Below, piece by piece: positions 22,380 to 34,617 of a stretch of DNA of 64,000 nt. A program made the position numbers and the translations under genes. The DNA lies in assembly GCF_000499845.2 (NCBI RefSeq), contig NC_023750.2:31964869-32028868 (forward strand), read 5' to 3'. This DNA is from Phaseolus vulgaris (Eukaryota; Streptophyta; Magnoliopsida; Fabales; Fabaceae). Positions within the stretch are counted from its first letter, which is position 1. Each line of letters begins with the position of its first letter. The notes under the pieces were generated by a model. That model searched no databases and was not told where the DNA came from. It saw nothing but the letters and a program-made list of their open reading frames with translations.

Positions 22380-25300
22380 ATGGATTATTCGGGCTACAAC
22401 TACCAGCAGCAACCGCAACAACATTCCTATGGCTATGACCCTTCTCAGATCCAAATCCAACCCTACGATCAGTCCTATGCTTATCAACAATACTACGCAT
22501 ACAATCCCCAATACGCCTATTTTCCCAACACACATCAAGGCCAGTTTCAATTCCAAGCCGAACCCGCTCCTCTTCACCCTCCCGGCGTCAACCCCACCGT
22601 TCCGGAGTCAGCCCCGGTAAAATTTTCCTTTGACCCCCTCCAATTATTGATTATGTTATGATTAAATTCAGCTGTTCTATTTAGTATTCATGTGCTTAGC
22701 TTGTTTGTGAAATTTTCATACGAAAGATTGTGTGAATGGGTCGTGACCTAATTGAAAATGTGGGTTGCATTGGCTGTGACTAGTGAGTTCGTGAAGTGTT
22801 TGATGTTTTTTAATGAAATAGGATTCGTTTAGCTGTAATTAGCAAGTTTTTGTTGTCGCGTTTGTGATTTGGTTGTGTTCATTGAGGCCACGATTGCCAT
22901 GGAAATTGCAGCCACCATTTTGATCGTGATTTTGCTGCGTTCCTTGATATTATGGGAAATTGCAGACAAATGTGGTCGTTCTGGCAACAATTTTTAGTCA
23001 AAATTTCCTCCACAATTGTGTTCGTATTGCTGTCGGGGAAGCCTCAAAGACCTTGACATTGCAAATGAAACTGCGGTTGCTGATTGGTTTTTAAAACCTT
23101 TGGAATGAGTAGGGGTTTTTTGGTAGATTTAAATCGTATATTGGTGTTTGTCATCTTAAAAGATAATGTTTTGGTTGGGGTGAATTATGTCCTGCAACTC
23201 TCTGACTCTTAAATTTGACTCAGAAGTGGGATGGATGACCTACAAAATTCTTATGGGATAACGGTTTATGATTTTGTGACATGGTAGCATCATTTAAGTC
23301 CCATACCGACCTACCTATTTTCTTAGAGCTGGATGTGGTTTATAGGTACACAAATTTGTAACATCGTGTATTGTAATCACTATCAAATTAAGGGTTTAAC
23401 TTCTAAATTATATAAAATTGCTGGCAGTACCCAAGTAGTGATGCACATTCCAGCTTCCATTGCTGTTCATTGTTGTCCCCAATTGTTTACAAAAGGCTTA
23501 AAAAAACTAAACTACCAAAACAAAAAGAGGCAAATATATTGATTTCACAAAGAAGAGAAGGAAGAATACAGCAAAGACTCTGGCTGTGAAGTACAAAGTC
23601 AGTGACATCCACACGTTGGCAGTTTTCCTAAGGCACAGTTTTGGCCAAAGAAGACATCAATTTTGCCACAACACAAGTCACATATACATATTCTCAATTG
23701 CTTAGGTCACTGAGCTTGTCCAGTGATGGTGCTGATGGCAAAAGACCCATACCTAGAGAGGCACAAGTTGGCTCAAAATCACAACTGCTTTCGAACTTGC
23801 TATGCTACGCTCCTCAGAGTCGCATAGCTTCAAAATATGTAATCACTATCCATGATTGGCCATGAAAGCAACGCAATTAGACTGCTTCGACTTTCTGCCA
23901 ATAGCTGTCTTAGCTACCCATAACTCTCCAATTCTTATCTGTTGGCTCTCATGGATCAATTAATGTCATTAGGCTTATCAAAACTATTTTTTATGTATAT
24001 TAATCAATGGTGGGATATAGTGGAGTATCATGCAATGCATTTGGCAACCGCTTTGGGGTTAAAACAGTGGAGTGGTTTTGAATTAAGGCCATTTTAGCTG
24101 CAATAGCGGCACTACCATGACAGCCTTTGAAAACACATTTTTAGCCTAGAACACTATTTAGGGTTTTTTGGGTAAAATTTTCCTCAAAAAGTTACCTCTG
24201 TTCTTTTGCACTTTATAAGACACTTCTTTTCCCCATGTGTTCTGTTTTTTTATTTCTTCCTCAGACTTCCTAAGTTCACATTTTGCTATTTTTTTTATTT
24301 AATTTGTTACATTCTTTTTATATTAATTTCTCCATTTTTGGTTAATTACTTTGTTCTTATTGATCCTAGATTGACGGTGATTCTGTAAACTGTGATATTA
24401 TTTATCATGAACTTCTTTAATTTTTTTGGTTTTTATTTTGGAACTTGTATTATTACATTTAAAATAGTGGTCATCCTGTTCCTTTTTGCTTGTATCTCTT
24501 TTACTAAAGAAGATCAGTAGAACCAACAAATGCTATGGGTTTACACATCATTGTTTCAGATAAAGGCTTTGGCATAGGATATTTTACATACAGCAAACAC
24601 TTTGTATATAATATTGCTCCAGTGACATCTTTGAAACTGTTGTATTATATTCTATGCCAATCAGTTTGCGCTTTTATTTAGCTCTTGTAAATTGCTTTGG
24701 TGTAGCTGAAACAAGATGACATAAGATAGATTCAGTCAAAGTTAAGCCATTTGATATAGTTTATTCCTCCTTGACTCGATTCAGCACATTTTCTGATACA
24801 TCAGCATGTCAGTATCTTAATTTCCTAACAAAAAGGGGAAAATAACATTTGAAGAAGTAAATGGAGAAGGCTCATTGAAGATTTTGCAACACTTACTTTT
24901 TAAACATTTTCTTATGCTTTTAGAGCGAATAGCTTGCGGTGCTTCCTCAGCTTCTTTTGGGACCTTCTCTGGACAAAAGATCGTTACTGGATTAGGTATT
25001 ATATCCTCAATTTTTCATTTAAAACCTTCAGAAGGTGTTGAGAATTCTTCAAACTTGGCCACAACACCCTAGAGTGACCAGATAAAGACAGGAGTTACAT
25101 AATATAAGCACAAGCTATTATGGCTCATATCATATCTTTGAAGTCACAATAAGGCCTTATGGTGGTGGGTCTTTGCTGGTTGCTTTAGAGCTGATGTGGG
25201 CATCAGATAATTTTGTTTCTCTTCTTAACTGTTTGGCCTTTCAAAGTAATAATCAGTGCCTCACAGTTTAGAACTAGAAACTTATCTCTTTTTGTTATTC

Positions 25301-27120
25301 ATTGACCATAACTTTTATTTGATATGGTTTGGTTTCTTTTGTCAGAGGATGTTTTTTTTTTTCAGTTTCAGACTTAGGGAAGCGTTGATGATGTTTTCAG
25401 GACCATAAATTGACAACTTATCAAGGATTGCTAGATCAACAGTATCTTGAGGCTCATAGAGATAGGCATGAATTGGGCCAAGTTCATGGTCAATGGGTGG
25501 GTGTATCTGTGAGCCATTTATGGTGTTATCTAAACCATAATGAGGGAATTACATGTCACAATGGCTTATCAGCAAGTATAATTTTCAATGAAGGGATAAT
25601 AAAACAATTTGACAATGGCATATCAACAAGTATAATTTTCTATATTCTTCTTATAATAATGCTATTATGTTTGGAGATGAAATGGTCAAATTTAACTGTT
25701 TTCTTTGACATTTTTCTCTCTCAAGATTACCGCCTTTCTGATTTTGTATCGTTTGTGTGAAGATATTGTCATTCTAATAATTTACTCTCAAATTTCTCGT
25801 TCATTCTTTCCTGCTTACGGTAACCATATCAGTATATTCTTGAATTCGTATGTGAATTCTTGTTTACAGACTGGACCATCTCAATACAGAGGTAGGGGTG
25901 GCAGGGGTGGTAGACCATTTAGAGGGGCTGGTCGTGGTCGGGGCCACAGTAGGGGCCATGGAGTAGGGGGTGGTAGACACATACCATCTCATTCTTCTGG
26001 AGCTGCTATTTCTCATGCGGCAGGCGCACCTGTTGTTACTGGGACTGCTTCAGAGATAGAACCTTCATCAGTCTCTGTGCCAACACAATTACCTAAACCA
26101 GCTCGAGTGCAACCACCAGCACCACGTAAGGTGTGTTGTGAAATTTGTAAGGTTGAGTGCAATACTCCAGAAATCTTGGAGCAACACAAGAATGGGAAGA
26201 AACATCAGAAGAATATGAGGATGCATGAAGAATTGCAAAGGCGCAATGCTCTAAATGGACAACAGAGTGGGCAAATTCCTACTTCTCAATTGAATTTAAC
26301 AGATGAACCTAAGCAAGTTCAGGAGTCTGAGAAAAATGGATGCCCAGCCGAAAATATGGGCTCTGGGGTTATAGTTAATAATCACAACGAGGAAACTCAA
26401 CTGCAGAATAATGAAGGAAACATTTCTGAGGCTCCGGCTGAAGCACCTGAGGCAAAAAACATGGATAACTCTGCCGGAAGAGGCCGAGGATTAAAGCGGA
26501 AGAAGAAAGGAGGAAAAGGGGGTAAATACATGAGAACCAATGATGGTTTGAAGGCTGTGGAATCTGCACAAACCGTGTCTTTTAGATGTGAGTTGTGTGA
26601 TGTTAAATGTGAGTCACAAATTGTTTACCAGAGTCATGTGACTGGGAAAAAACACTTATCGAAACTAAGGCGTGCTCATGATCCCCAAGCTGCATCTGGA
26701 GTAGGCCAGCCGCAACCTCTGTCTGGAGCACTCTTGGGGCTTCAAGCCCTTTACCCTCCTGACATCAATGCTCTGTCTAATGCAATTAATGCTCAAGTAC
26801 AACAAGGTGATAATGATCCACAGGTACTTTTGGCTCAGCTCCTGATGACTGTACTATCTCAAGCACAAGTTACAGCAACAGCACAAGTGACAGGTGTCAC
26901 ATCTGCTCAGATGCCTGGACCCATATCTATGGCTGGACCAAGTTATGAATCCCAGTTGTTGCAGACACAAGTATCAGAAATCACAGCACATGCTAATTTA
27001 GAAAATCCTTCCGGGGAAGCAAAAACTGAGCTGTTACCTGTCCAACCACTGGAGCCAAAAGCTCAGCAAGGTTCAACTGTCAGCACCCAAATTGAAGGTG
27101 GTGGTTCTGAAACTAAATAA
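22380..27120 (+). CDS. C2H2 (U1/matrin-type) two-finger, RGG-rich protein; multi-exon gene
   Basis: Exon 1 (22380-22616) encodes 79 residues, MDYSGYNYQQQPQQHSYGYD and on, a Tyr/Gln/Pro-rich low-complexity segment, ending at a GT donor in phase 0. The last exon (from the AG at 25868-25869; 25870-27120) encodes 416 residues. Its features in order are an RGG/GRG-rich box (first 36 residues), finger 1 (CEIC ... H-x5-H, from 26137), an acidic Gln/Asn linker, a basic stretch (GRGLKRKKKGGKGGK), finger 2 (CELC ... H-x5-H, from 26587) and an Ala/Gln-rich tail. Both fingers have C-x2-C-x12-H-x5-H spacing, typical of U1C/matrin-type fingers that bind double-stranded or structured RNA. Together with the RGG box this suggests a nuclear RNA-binding protein. 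A phase-compatible 96-nt exon at 25401-25496 may lie between, giving 527 rather than 495 residues. I see no breaks; it is the only apparently intact host gene here. Confidence 0.85.
22617..25869 (+). other. intron region of the zinc-finger gene
   Basis: About 3.25 kb between the phase-0 donor after exon 1 and the acceptor TTGTTTACAG at 25869. It is T-rich and typical of plant introns. A candidate internal exon, 25401-25496, is bounded by TGTTTTCAG and GTGGGT. It spans exactly 32 codons in phase 0, beginning DHKLTTYQGL and ending VHGQW. No transposon ends were recognised inside. Confidence 0.6.
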
Positions 27121-29408
27121 CTGGTGTAAAATTCCCCCAATATATTGCAGTTGCGACACCCACAGCCAATTTCAGAATGTGAATCTCCCACCACTTGGTA
27201 GGCCAAAGATGATTCAATCATTCTCTTAAATTTTCCACTTTTTTGGGTCGCAAAGGGGTGGTTATTTAACTGTTGTTGGGAATTTCTTTTCTCTCAGGTA
27301 GATTTTAATATTGTAGGAATTTGCTCATATGGATGTTAGGATGTGCTAGAAATCCTTAATTCTATGTTTTACTGCAATGTGAAAAATACCTTTGAGTGAT
27401 CGAAGTTGGGAGCGGATCAGTGAATGTGAATACGTAAGTATAATACAGTTTTAGCATTTATGAAATTTGAGGAAACGTTTGAAGGTAAATTTAAAAGTTT
27501 TTTACTGGGTAATGTATAAATTTAATTTCTAAAGAAGTTAATGTAAGAGATTTACAAATTAACTCATGTATAACTTTAATCTATGAAAAAGATTTTAAAT
27601 TTTTTTTATCGATATTTATAGAGAATTTTATTCAACCGGATTCTAAAAAAGACTATAATTGGTTGTAAAGACGTGGAGAAAAAAGTATTTGTTACAATCG
27701 GCAACAAGCTTAAGGGTACAAGAATGCATGTTTGAACAATTTTTTATAAACTTAATTTAAAAAATTTGAAAAACCTAATAAGTAAAAAATTGTATAATTT
27801 TTCTAATGTTTATCAATTTCATTTTTTTAAGGAGAATAAAAATTTGTTGAAACGTATACCAACCATGAGTTTGGATCCCACACGACAAGTGATGAGATGA
27901 GAAAAGAAAATAACAGAAAAGAGAAAGAAAAGACAGAAATGTGAGTTGATAAATGCTATGGTGGGAGATCTTTCCATGTTCCCTAAACTAAGAAAAGGTT
28001 TTATGAAATTTTTAGTTTTTATTTTAATATATTTGATAGAATTTATTTGTTTATTTTTTGTTTTTCTCTCTTTTCTGTATGCGTAATTTATTTCATCTCA
28101 CGGTACCACCACTAGGGGACATCTATCCGGTGGACAAAAAAAAGTAGCTTTATTTTATAAAAAATCGCAGTGGAATAGATTTATGAGATTCTAAAATTTG
28201 AACGTTGCTTTTATAAGAAATAATATTTAACAAGAAAAAAAAATGAAGAAATGAAAACCTAAAATAAGAAATTCTATTGAGGGCTTCACTAATCCTATAA
28301 ATGTTGGAAAAGGTAAAAGAAAAGTGATGGCTTATGAACAGGAGAGATGAGGGGATAGTTCAAAGCATGTTGGTAAGAAAGAGAAAGAGAGGGAGATTTA
28401 TTTTCATGAACTATTGATGAAAACTATTGACGAAATCTTAATAACAGTGATGAGAGAAACTCATTTATTTTCCTATATCTTTAGCTAATAACAGTGTTCA
28501 GAACAAGTTGTCCAATGCCTTTTACATTTCAACACTTTTAAGTATGTTCTTCACTGTCTTTTCACTTGCTAAGATTAGAGCCTTAGAAAATGGCCATTAC
28601 AGTAAGTTGGTGAGCTGTTTCCAATACCAGTAGATCATAGTCTACGACGTTGGTGGCTTGAAAAAAAGCTAATTTGCCCTTTTCATATTAGTTTCCTTTT
28701 TTGTGTAAACATGTTTTCTATCATTTTAGAAAGTCAGAAAACATTCTTTCCTAGAAAGTTGCACACAGAAAGGTGTCTGCTTTAGCTACTGCCACAATTT
28801 ACACTCTACACAAATGCTTTGAGCTTCTCTATAGAGTGTATCGTTGTGTAGAATTGAAGCCTTTTGTATCTATTGCATTTGTTTTCCAAAGAATTGTAAA
28901 GCCTTATCATCATGATTTAGAGGGTCACAACCCCATTTCTCTATATTCTAACAAGATTTCCACTTAGTTTGTATGTTTGTATATGTTAATTAAGGGAGGA
29001 AAATCAGTACATTTTAGTCGCTATTGCCTTGCTAAATTCAGGATGGGGCCGAATTGGTTCCTTACAGTAAAATAAGTTATAAATTTTGGTTCCTTATCTT
29101 AAAGGACGAATCAACAGGTTGATGAACTTGTGGATCGGCCTGTCAACTTTTTGTTTTGAATATTTAGAGACACATTTAATTATATAAATCTTTTTTATAT
29201 TTTAATTGATTAATTAATAATTTTTTTAAAATAAATTAAAATGATTATTATCTTTTACATATTAAATTATTTTATTATAATTAATAATTAATAATTATAA
29301 CTTAATTTGTAAATTTAATAATTTGTTACTGTTATATATTCATCTTTTAACTAATACAATAAAAATTTATTCTTTCAAACTATTTTAATTTTTAATTTGA
29401 AAAAAAAT
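27121..29408. other. 3' untranslated region and intergenic DNA
   Basis: The first few hundred bases after the stop are the likely 3' untranslated region. The rest is AT-rich intergenic DNA without convincing genes, repeats or element ends. Short frames (for example 28773-28967) show no recognisable features. The sequence becomes extremely AT-rich just before the Tat LTR at 29409. Confidence 0.5.
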
Positions 29409-29856
29409 TGTACTTGTCGATACTCAACGAGCCAGTTTCAGTCTAGGTGACCGACCGTCCGAGTCAAAAGACACCTCAAGGCATGCAATAAATGGTAATA
29501 ACAATAATTACAATAACACTTAATGAGTCTTAATTCGTATTCCAGAATACGTGAGAAGTATCTCCGACAAATCAGCTACAAACAAATTAATTGAAAGATG
29601 ACACAAATATTCTTCAGATATTCCAACATACCCTTATACCAATATACTTCCCTACTAATCAAGGATCGTGAGGCACATCGGAGGTGTAAGGTACGCTTTT
29701 ATCAATTATCAACATACACTATTTACACAGAGTACTTACTTGATCGTCAGAGTGCCTCTTTCAGGTCAACCCCAATCGAGCATCAACATTTGTGGAAGGA
29801 GACTCGGAGGAAGGAATCAGAGGATCACCGACACGTCAGTAATTGTACGATTAGTC
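29409..29856 (+). repeat. 5' LTR of the Tat element
   Basis: Aligns by eye along its length with 62195-62703. It lacks about 67 bp found in the 3' copy between GTGAGGCA and GGAGGT, the piece that holds the CTATAAATA TATA box. The right boundary is set by the primer site starting at about 29861, so it is uncertain by a few bases. Confidence 0.8.
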
Positions 29857-29859
29857 CCT

Positions 29860-29883
29860 GTTTGGGGCCCACGTTGGGATTGA
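29860..29883 (+). other. primer-binding site of Tat element (tRNA-Lys type)
   Basis: TTTGGGGCCCACGTTGGGAT just inside the 5' LTR resembles the complement of a plant tRNA-Lys 3' end, with a few substitutions. Confidence 0.55.
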
Positions 29884-29914
29884 GATAGTAGTCAATTTTA
29901 GCATCGATTATAGA

Positions 29915-30186
29915 TTGGCAACAATGGTGTCAACAAGAAACAATACCAACAACTTTCGGGTCACGGACGATCAGATTGCACTGATCCAAACACTCCAAGC
30001 CCAAATAGAGGAGATGCGACATAAAGGCATTGAAGATCAACGACAGAATGAAGAAGATCAACAGAGGAAGGTAGAAGAGGTGCGCCTTCATAAAAAGAAA
30101 GCATAATAAAGAAGCAACGACTCGATGGGACCGAATGAGAAGATTAATCTCGAACACAGACTCACTAGAGCTCCAGGCACACCGAG

Positions 30187-30219
<33 letters not shown>

Positions 30220-31300
30220 ACCGATGACGATGATGATTCAAAAGGTCATCCTTTTACAGATGAAATAATGGAAGCACAACTCCCCTTCAAGTGGAAGGGA
30301 CTAACTATCAGGCTCTACGACGGTTCCACAAATTCGGACGAGCACTTCAACGTTTTTAAGACGCAGATGAATCTCTAAACGACAAACAAGGTCGTGTGGT
30401 GCAATGTTTTCCCCACCTCTCTACAAGAGGGGACGCTAGGTTGGTTCACCCGACTCTTACCTAATTTGATGAATAACTTCAAGGTCTTGGCGACTAAATT
30501 CACCACTCGGTATGCAACAAGCAGACCGCATCACACTTTCTCCATGGCCTTCCTTAACATGAAACAGGAAAGGGGAAATCCTTGCGGGCTTTTATGGAAA
30601 GATTCAACAAGGTTTGCCTGGGTATTTGGAATATCATGCCTGAAATAGCAATCCTGGTCTCGGTGATCTGACCGTGTCGATTCACTGAAAGTTCGATCAA
30701 GAGACCTGCCAAGGATCTTGACGAATTGAGGAACCGAGCAACCAAATTCATGGAGATAGAGGAATTTACTGACTATCACAGAAGCGTTCGATCCAAGAAT
30801 GGAGGAGATAAGGAAAAAGAGAAGGATGGAGGAAATCGACCTATATCTGGTCGGTCGGACAGGCACAAAGAAAATTGAGGACTTCGGTTTTTTACTTACA
30901 CTCCATTGAATGCTTCACGGGGTAAAATTCTTGACAAAGCGCTGCAAGCCAAACTAATCCCGACCTTGAAGCAGTTGCAGAGTTTGAGGAACGCTGACAC
31001 GTCTAAGCAATGCCAGTACCATCGCAAATTTTGCCATACGACCGAGGGATGTCAGGCACTGAAGGACATAATAGAATAACTCATCCAAGTTGGTCACTTG
31101 CGCAAATTTGTTCGAACTGATACATCTCATACCGATCTCTACAAAGGGAAAGGTACCTTCCTAGGGACCGAAAAGAGCAATATGATCGGCGTCGACGAAA
31201 AGGCTTACATCGTTTCAATGAAAACCAACGTCCGACCAATCAAAGAAGAAAGAATGAGAACTCAGTGTGTGTGAAGGACTCGGCTACAGAGCGAGAGTCC
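29915..31300 (+). pseudogene. Tat gag, decayed
   Basis: The N-terminus, MVSTRNNTNNFRVTDDQIAL, carries a Gln/Glu-rich helix, and a frame break follows at a 32-base C run (30187-30218). The capsid region is readable from about 30250: KWKGLTIRLYDGSTNSDEHF, then VWCNVFPTSLQEGTLGWFTR. These are the conserved retrotrans_gag landmarks (Y-D-G-S-x-D-P/S-x-x-H, F-P-x-S-L-x-x-x-A-x-x-W-F). A zinc-knuckle-like block CQYHRKFCHTTEGC lies at about 31015-31060. Multiple stops and frame changes mean no gag protein can be made. Confidence 0.75.
30187..30218. repeat. poly-C run of 32 bases
   Basis: An uninterrupted run of 32 C lies within the gag remnant, flanked by ACCGAG and GACCGATGACG. It is the longest single-base run in the window. 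Confidence 0.9.
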
Positions 31301-31539
31301 ATGTAGGAGCGATAGAACAAAACATGGCGTCTGGGAGGTCATTAATATAATAGTCGATCCGATTCCATTCGGAAACGTTGGTCCGTGGGACGAATGAATC
31401 TATAGAAGTCCTTCCCTGGAAGATTGAGGCCCCAAGTACATAGCAAGACAGGTAAATACTATCGTTGGGGGATTCGCAGGAGGTGGAAGTTCAAGTTCCA
31501 CTCGGAAAAAAATATCTTTGAGCCATTCAGTCAGTCCAC

Positions 31540-32160
31540 TTGGTAGTCACCAAGAGTCAATTGAGGATGCTGCCAATCACCTTCATAGATGATGATTTCA
31601 CTACCATCGACCTAGCATAGGATGACCCCATGGTAATCACCGTGGAAATAGATAAATTCGCCATCACGAATGTTTTTGGTGGATCAGGGGAGCTCGTCGA
31701 TATTCTATATTGGATGACTTTCAAAACGATGAGAATTCCAAACTCAAAAATCCAGCTCTGTGACGAACTGATTGTTGGATTCTCCGGTGAGCAGGTGGAA
31801 ACTAGAGGATTCCTTAATCTGTACAGCACGTTTGGGGAAGAGGTATTTTTGCAAGACAATTAAAGTCGTGTATCTTTTGGTAAATGAAAATACCTCTTAC
31901 AATATATTGCTTGGACGGTCGTCCATAAATTGCCTACAGGCAATAGTGTCCACCCTGCACCTTGCGATGAAATTCGCAATGGCATCTGGCGACATCGTCA
32001 CAATTCATGTCGATCAAAAGACGACTCGAGAATGCTATGTCGCAAGTTTGAAGATAGAATCGACCAGTCGGTTACACAAGACCTCACCGCGTGGGCGATC
32101 AATGGGAAAAAGAGGATGCTCTCCAAGGTGTAGAGAAACCATCAAGGAGTGATCCCGAGA
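31540..32160 (+). pseudogene. Tat aspartic protease region, decayed
   Basis: A + frame at 31630-31860 carries the segment leading to the active site (ITNVFGGSGELVDILYW), in which the usual D-x-G-S is altered. It is followed by the QLCDELIVGFSGEQVETRGF landmark. The next frame contains NILLGRSSINCLQAIVSTLH, the conserved I-L-G-R ... L-x-A-V-x-S block. The active-site change and two frame breaks show it is dead. Confidence 0.7.
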
Positions 32161-32399
32161 CAGAACCAAAGAAAATATGGTTGCCTTTGTCATTCTTAAC
32201 CCAGCGAGAACCTTTGCCATCTACCTCTCCGAGATGACGACCACACGACACACATGGGAACGTCCCTAAAATCGGACGACAGAAAGTTGGTAAGCCAAAC
32301 TTTGATTGATAACACTGATTTGTTTGCTTTGAAAGTTACCGACATGCCCGGGGTGAGCCTAGACATTATTACACATTGTCTCTCCATTTACAAAGAAGC

Positions 32400-32594
32400 C
32401 AAACCAATTTCCCTAAAAAAATGAAAGATGGGCGAGGAGAAGCGTGTGGCCACACGACAAGAGGCTGAGAAGTTGGTGAAAGTTGACTTCATCATAAAGG
32501 CGCACTACACTACATGGTTGGCCAACATGGTCATGGTAAAAAAATCAAATGGTAAGTGAAGGATGTGTACTGCTTATACCGACCTCAACAAAGT
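32400..32594 (+). pseudogene. Tat reverse transcriptase, N-terminal part
   Basis: Reads KLVKVDFIIKAHYTTWLANM, then MVKKSNGK, a stop, RMCTAYTDLNK, the start of the RT fingers/palm. It is cut by the solo LTR inserted at 32595, and the frame resumes at 33632. Confidence 0.75.
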
Positions 32595-33631
32595 TGTTGA
32601 TCAAGAGTGATCAAGAGCTTTGAAGAATCCAAATTCAAGGTGTTTGATGAAAGGCTGGTGTTGCTGCTGTGTGTTGGTGGGATATGGGTAGATTAAAGTG
32701 TGATCCACTCTTTTGTTGAATCTAAAACTGATGTGAATTGAAACCTTTTTGAAATTAGATGTTTTTCCAACTAAGTGAAAAACAACTTGTTGTTTTGCTC
32801 TTAGAGGTTTTGCAAAAGGTTGAAAGCTGTTTGACTTGGTTGACTTAACTGTCAAACCAAATCAATCGGTTGTTTCGTGTTTTCAACCGATTGTTTCTTT
32901 GAAAATCTTAACAAAATTCAGTTTTGATTGGTGAATCTGTCTTAAATGATTTCTAACTGAATACGCTCCTTCATTAAATGTTTTAACCAATCTTTGGAAA
33001 GTATATATAGTTTGTTATATGTTTCTAAAGGGTAAGAGACAGTTTTGAGAAATTCAGTTTGACAAATTTGATCTCAAGTTTTTCAAGATTCACATCAAGC
33101 TTTGGATTTTTAAGTGAGAGTGGAATAGGATTGCAATTGTATTCTTTTCAGTTGTACTTTGATAAGGTGTAATCCTTTTCTCAATCTTCTGTATTTCTAT
33201 TGTTGTATTGCCAAGGAGTGTTGTGTGTTCTTGAGGTGTTCAAGATCAATACTCTTGGTGTGGTTTGCCAAAGGTAGTTTGTTTCTTGAGGGGTTTAAGG
33301 TCACTACTTTGGTGTGTGGTTTTTGTAATCTGGTTTGATTGCTTAGTGAATTACCCAGTGGTTTCTGAGAACTGGATGTAGCTCTTGTTGTAAGAGTGAA
33401 CCAATATAAACTGTTTGTGTGCATTTCTCTTTCTCTGATCTCTTTTTAATTCTGTTTTTAAGTTGTTTAAGTTTTGACTGGTATAAACAACCGATTGAAT
33501 TGAAGAAACAACCGTTTGTTTTTCTGTGTTTTAAAACACAGAAAAGCTTCAAATTCTGGATTTCTTCACTGAGTTTCATTAAACCTTCAAAAGTTTTCAA
33601 AAATCTCTTATAAACAATATATATTCTAACA
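32595..33631 (+). mobile_element. solo copia LTR inserted in the Tat RT
   Basis: The 1037-bp block begins TGTTGATCAAGAGTGATCAA and ends ATATATTCTAACA. Flanks AAAGT (32590-32594) and AAAGC (33632-33636) are a five-base duplication with one change. It contains AATCAATCGGTTGTTTCG and AACCGATTG motif pairs. It ends directly where the RT reading resumes. No internal region, hence a solo LTR left by recombination. Confidence 0.9.
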
Positions 33632-34520
33632 AAAGCTTGTCCCAAAGATTCTTATCCTCTATCGAGCATTGACCGTCTCGTCGATGGAGCGAGCGGTCAC
33701 ACCATCTTAACTGTTTTATATGCATATTTTGAATATAACTAAATCTGGATGCATCCGGGAGACAAAGAAAAGACAGGGTTCATGACTGACTACAACAACT
33801 TTTATCATGAAATCATGTCGTTCGGTCTAAAAAATGTAGGTGCCACCTATCAACGACTAATGGATTACATTTTCAAGGGGATGATTGGCCCGAATGTTAA
33901 AGTCTATGTGGATGACATTATCGTCAAGTCTGACTCATGCCAACATCACATCAAAGACTTATAGGAAGTGTTTCAAGCCCTTCGCGACCACGACATGAGG
34001 CTTAACTCCGACAAGTGCGCGTTAGGGGTAGAGGGAAGAAAGTTCTTGGGTTTCATGCTCATTCATCGTGGCATAGAAGAAAACCTCGAGAAATTTAAGG
34101 CAATCACCGAGATGCGGAGCCCCGAGAACGTCAAGGAAATTCAAAGACTGATCGGGCGGCTTACAACACTCTTTAGATTCGTACCAAGACTAGCGGAGAA
34201 AACCAAACCCATCATACAGTTACTATGCAAGACGGCTAAGTTCCAACAGAAGACCAAATGTGAAGGGATTTTCCTCTAGTTAAAAGCTTTCTTGGCTTCT
34301 CCCCCGGTTATTCAAAAGTCAGACGCCATGTAGCCCATAATTGTTTATTTCACTGTCTTAGAGGATACGATAAGTGCATCGTTGGTTCAAGAGATTGAAA
34401 ATGAGGAATGACTAGTTTACTTCATCAGCCGAGTACTTCAGGCGTTGAGGTCTGGTACCAGATGATTAAGAAAGTTGTCTTGGCCTTGGTAATAACAACA
34501 CGGAAAATGCGCATGTATTT
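33632..34520 (+). pseudogene. Tat reverse transcriptase/RNase H, C-terminal part
   Basis: After the solo LTR the RT continues. The block around 33749-34279 includes PGDKEKTGFMTDYNNFYHEI, GATYQRLMDYIF and VKVYVDDIIVKSDS, with the Y-V-D-D catalytic box at about 33904. Then follow LNSDKCALGVEGRKFLGFML and the RNase H lead-in RLTTLFRFVPRLAEKTKPI. Stops separate these blocks (for example at about 33962 and 34277), and the first RNase H (to about 34520) is fragmentary. Confidence 0.85.
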
Positions 34521-34617
34521 TCAGAATCATTGCATAATAGTCAAAACCGACTATTTGATAATGATGATATAACCAAAGCCAGATTTAGTCGACCGAGTAA
34601 TCGGCTGGGTCATCAAA

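Noticed and set aside
22278..22577. Minus-strand frame opposite exon 1 of the zinc-finger gene
   Set aside because: Shadow of a compositionally biased exon; the + strand has start, splice sites and coherent low-complexity protein.
28773..28967. 64-residue + frame in the intergenic region
   Set aside because: No recognisable features, AT-rich context, no neighbouring splice or promoter support.
33197..33645. Frames within the solo LTR, and similar short frames at 36208-36483, 53316-53741, 58108-58707 and 60154-60579
   Set aside because: They recur at the same place in every LTR copy because the LTR DNA is repeated; they contain the motif pair translated as repeated Asn-Arg-Leu and have no protein features.
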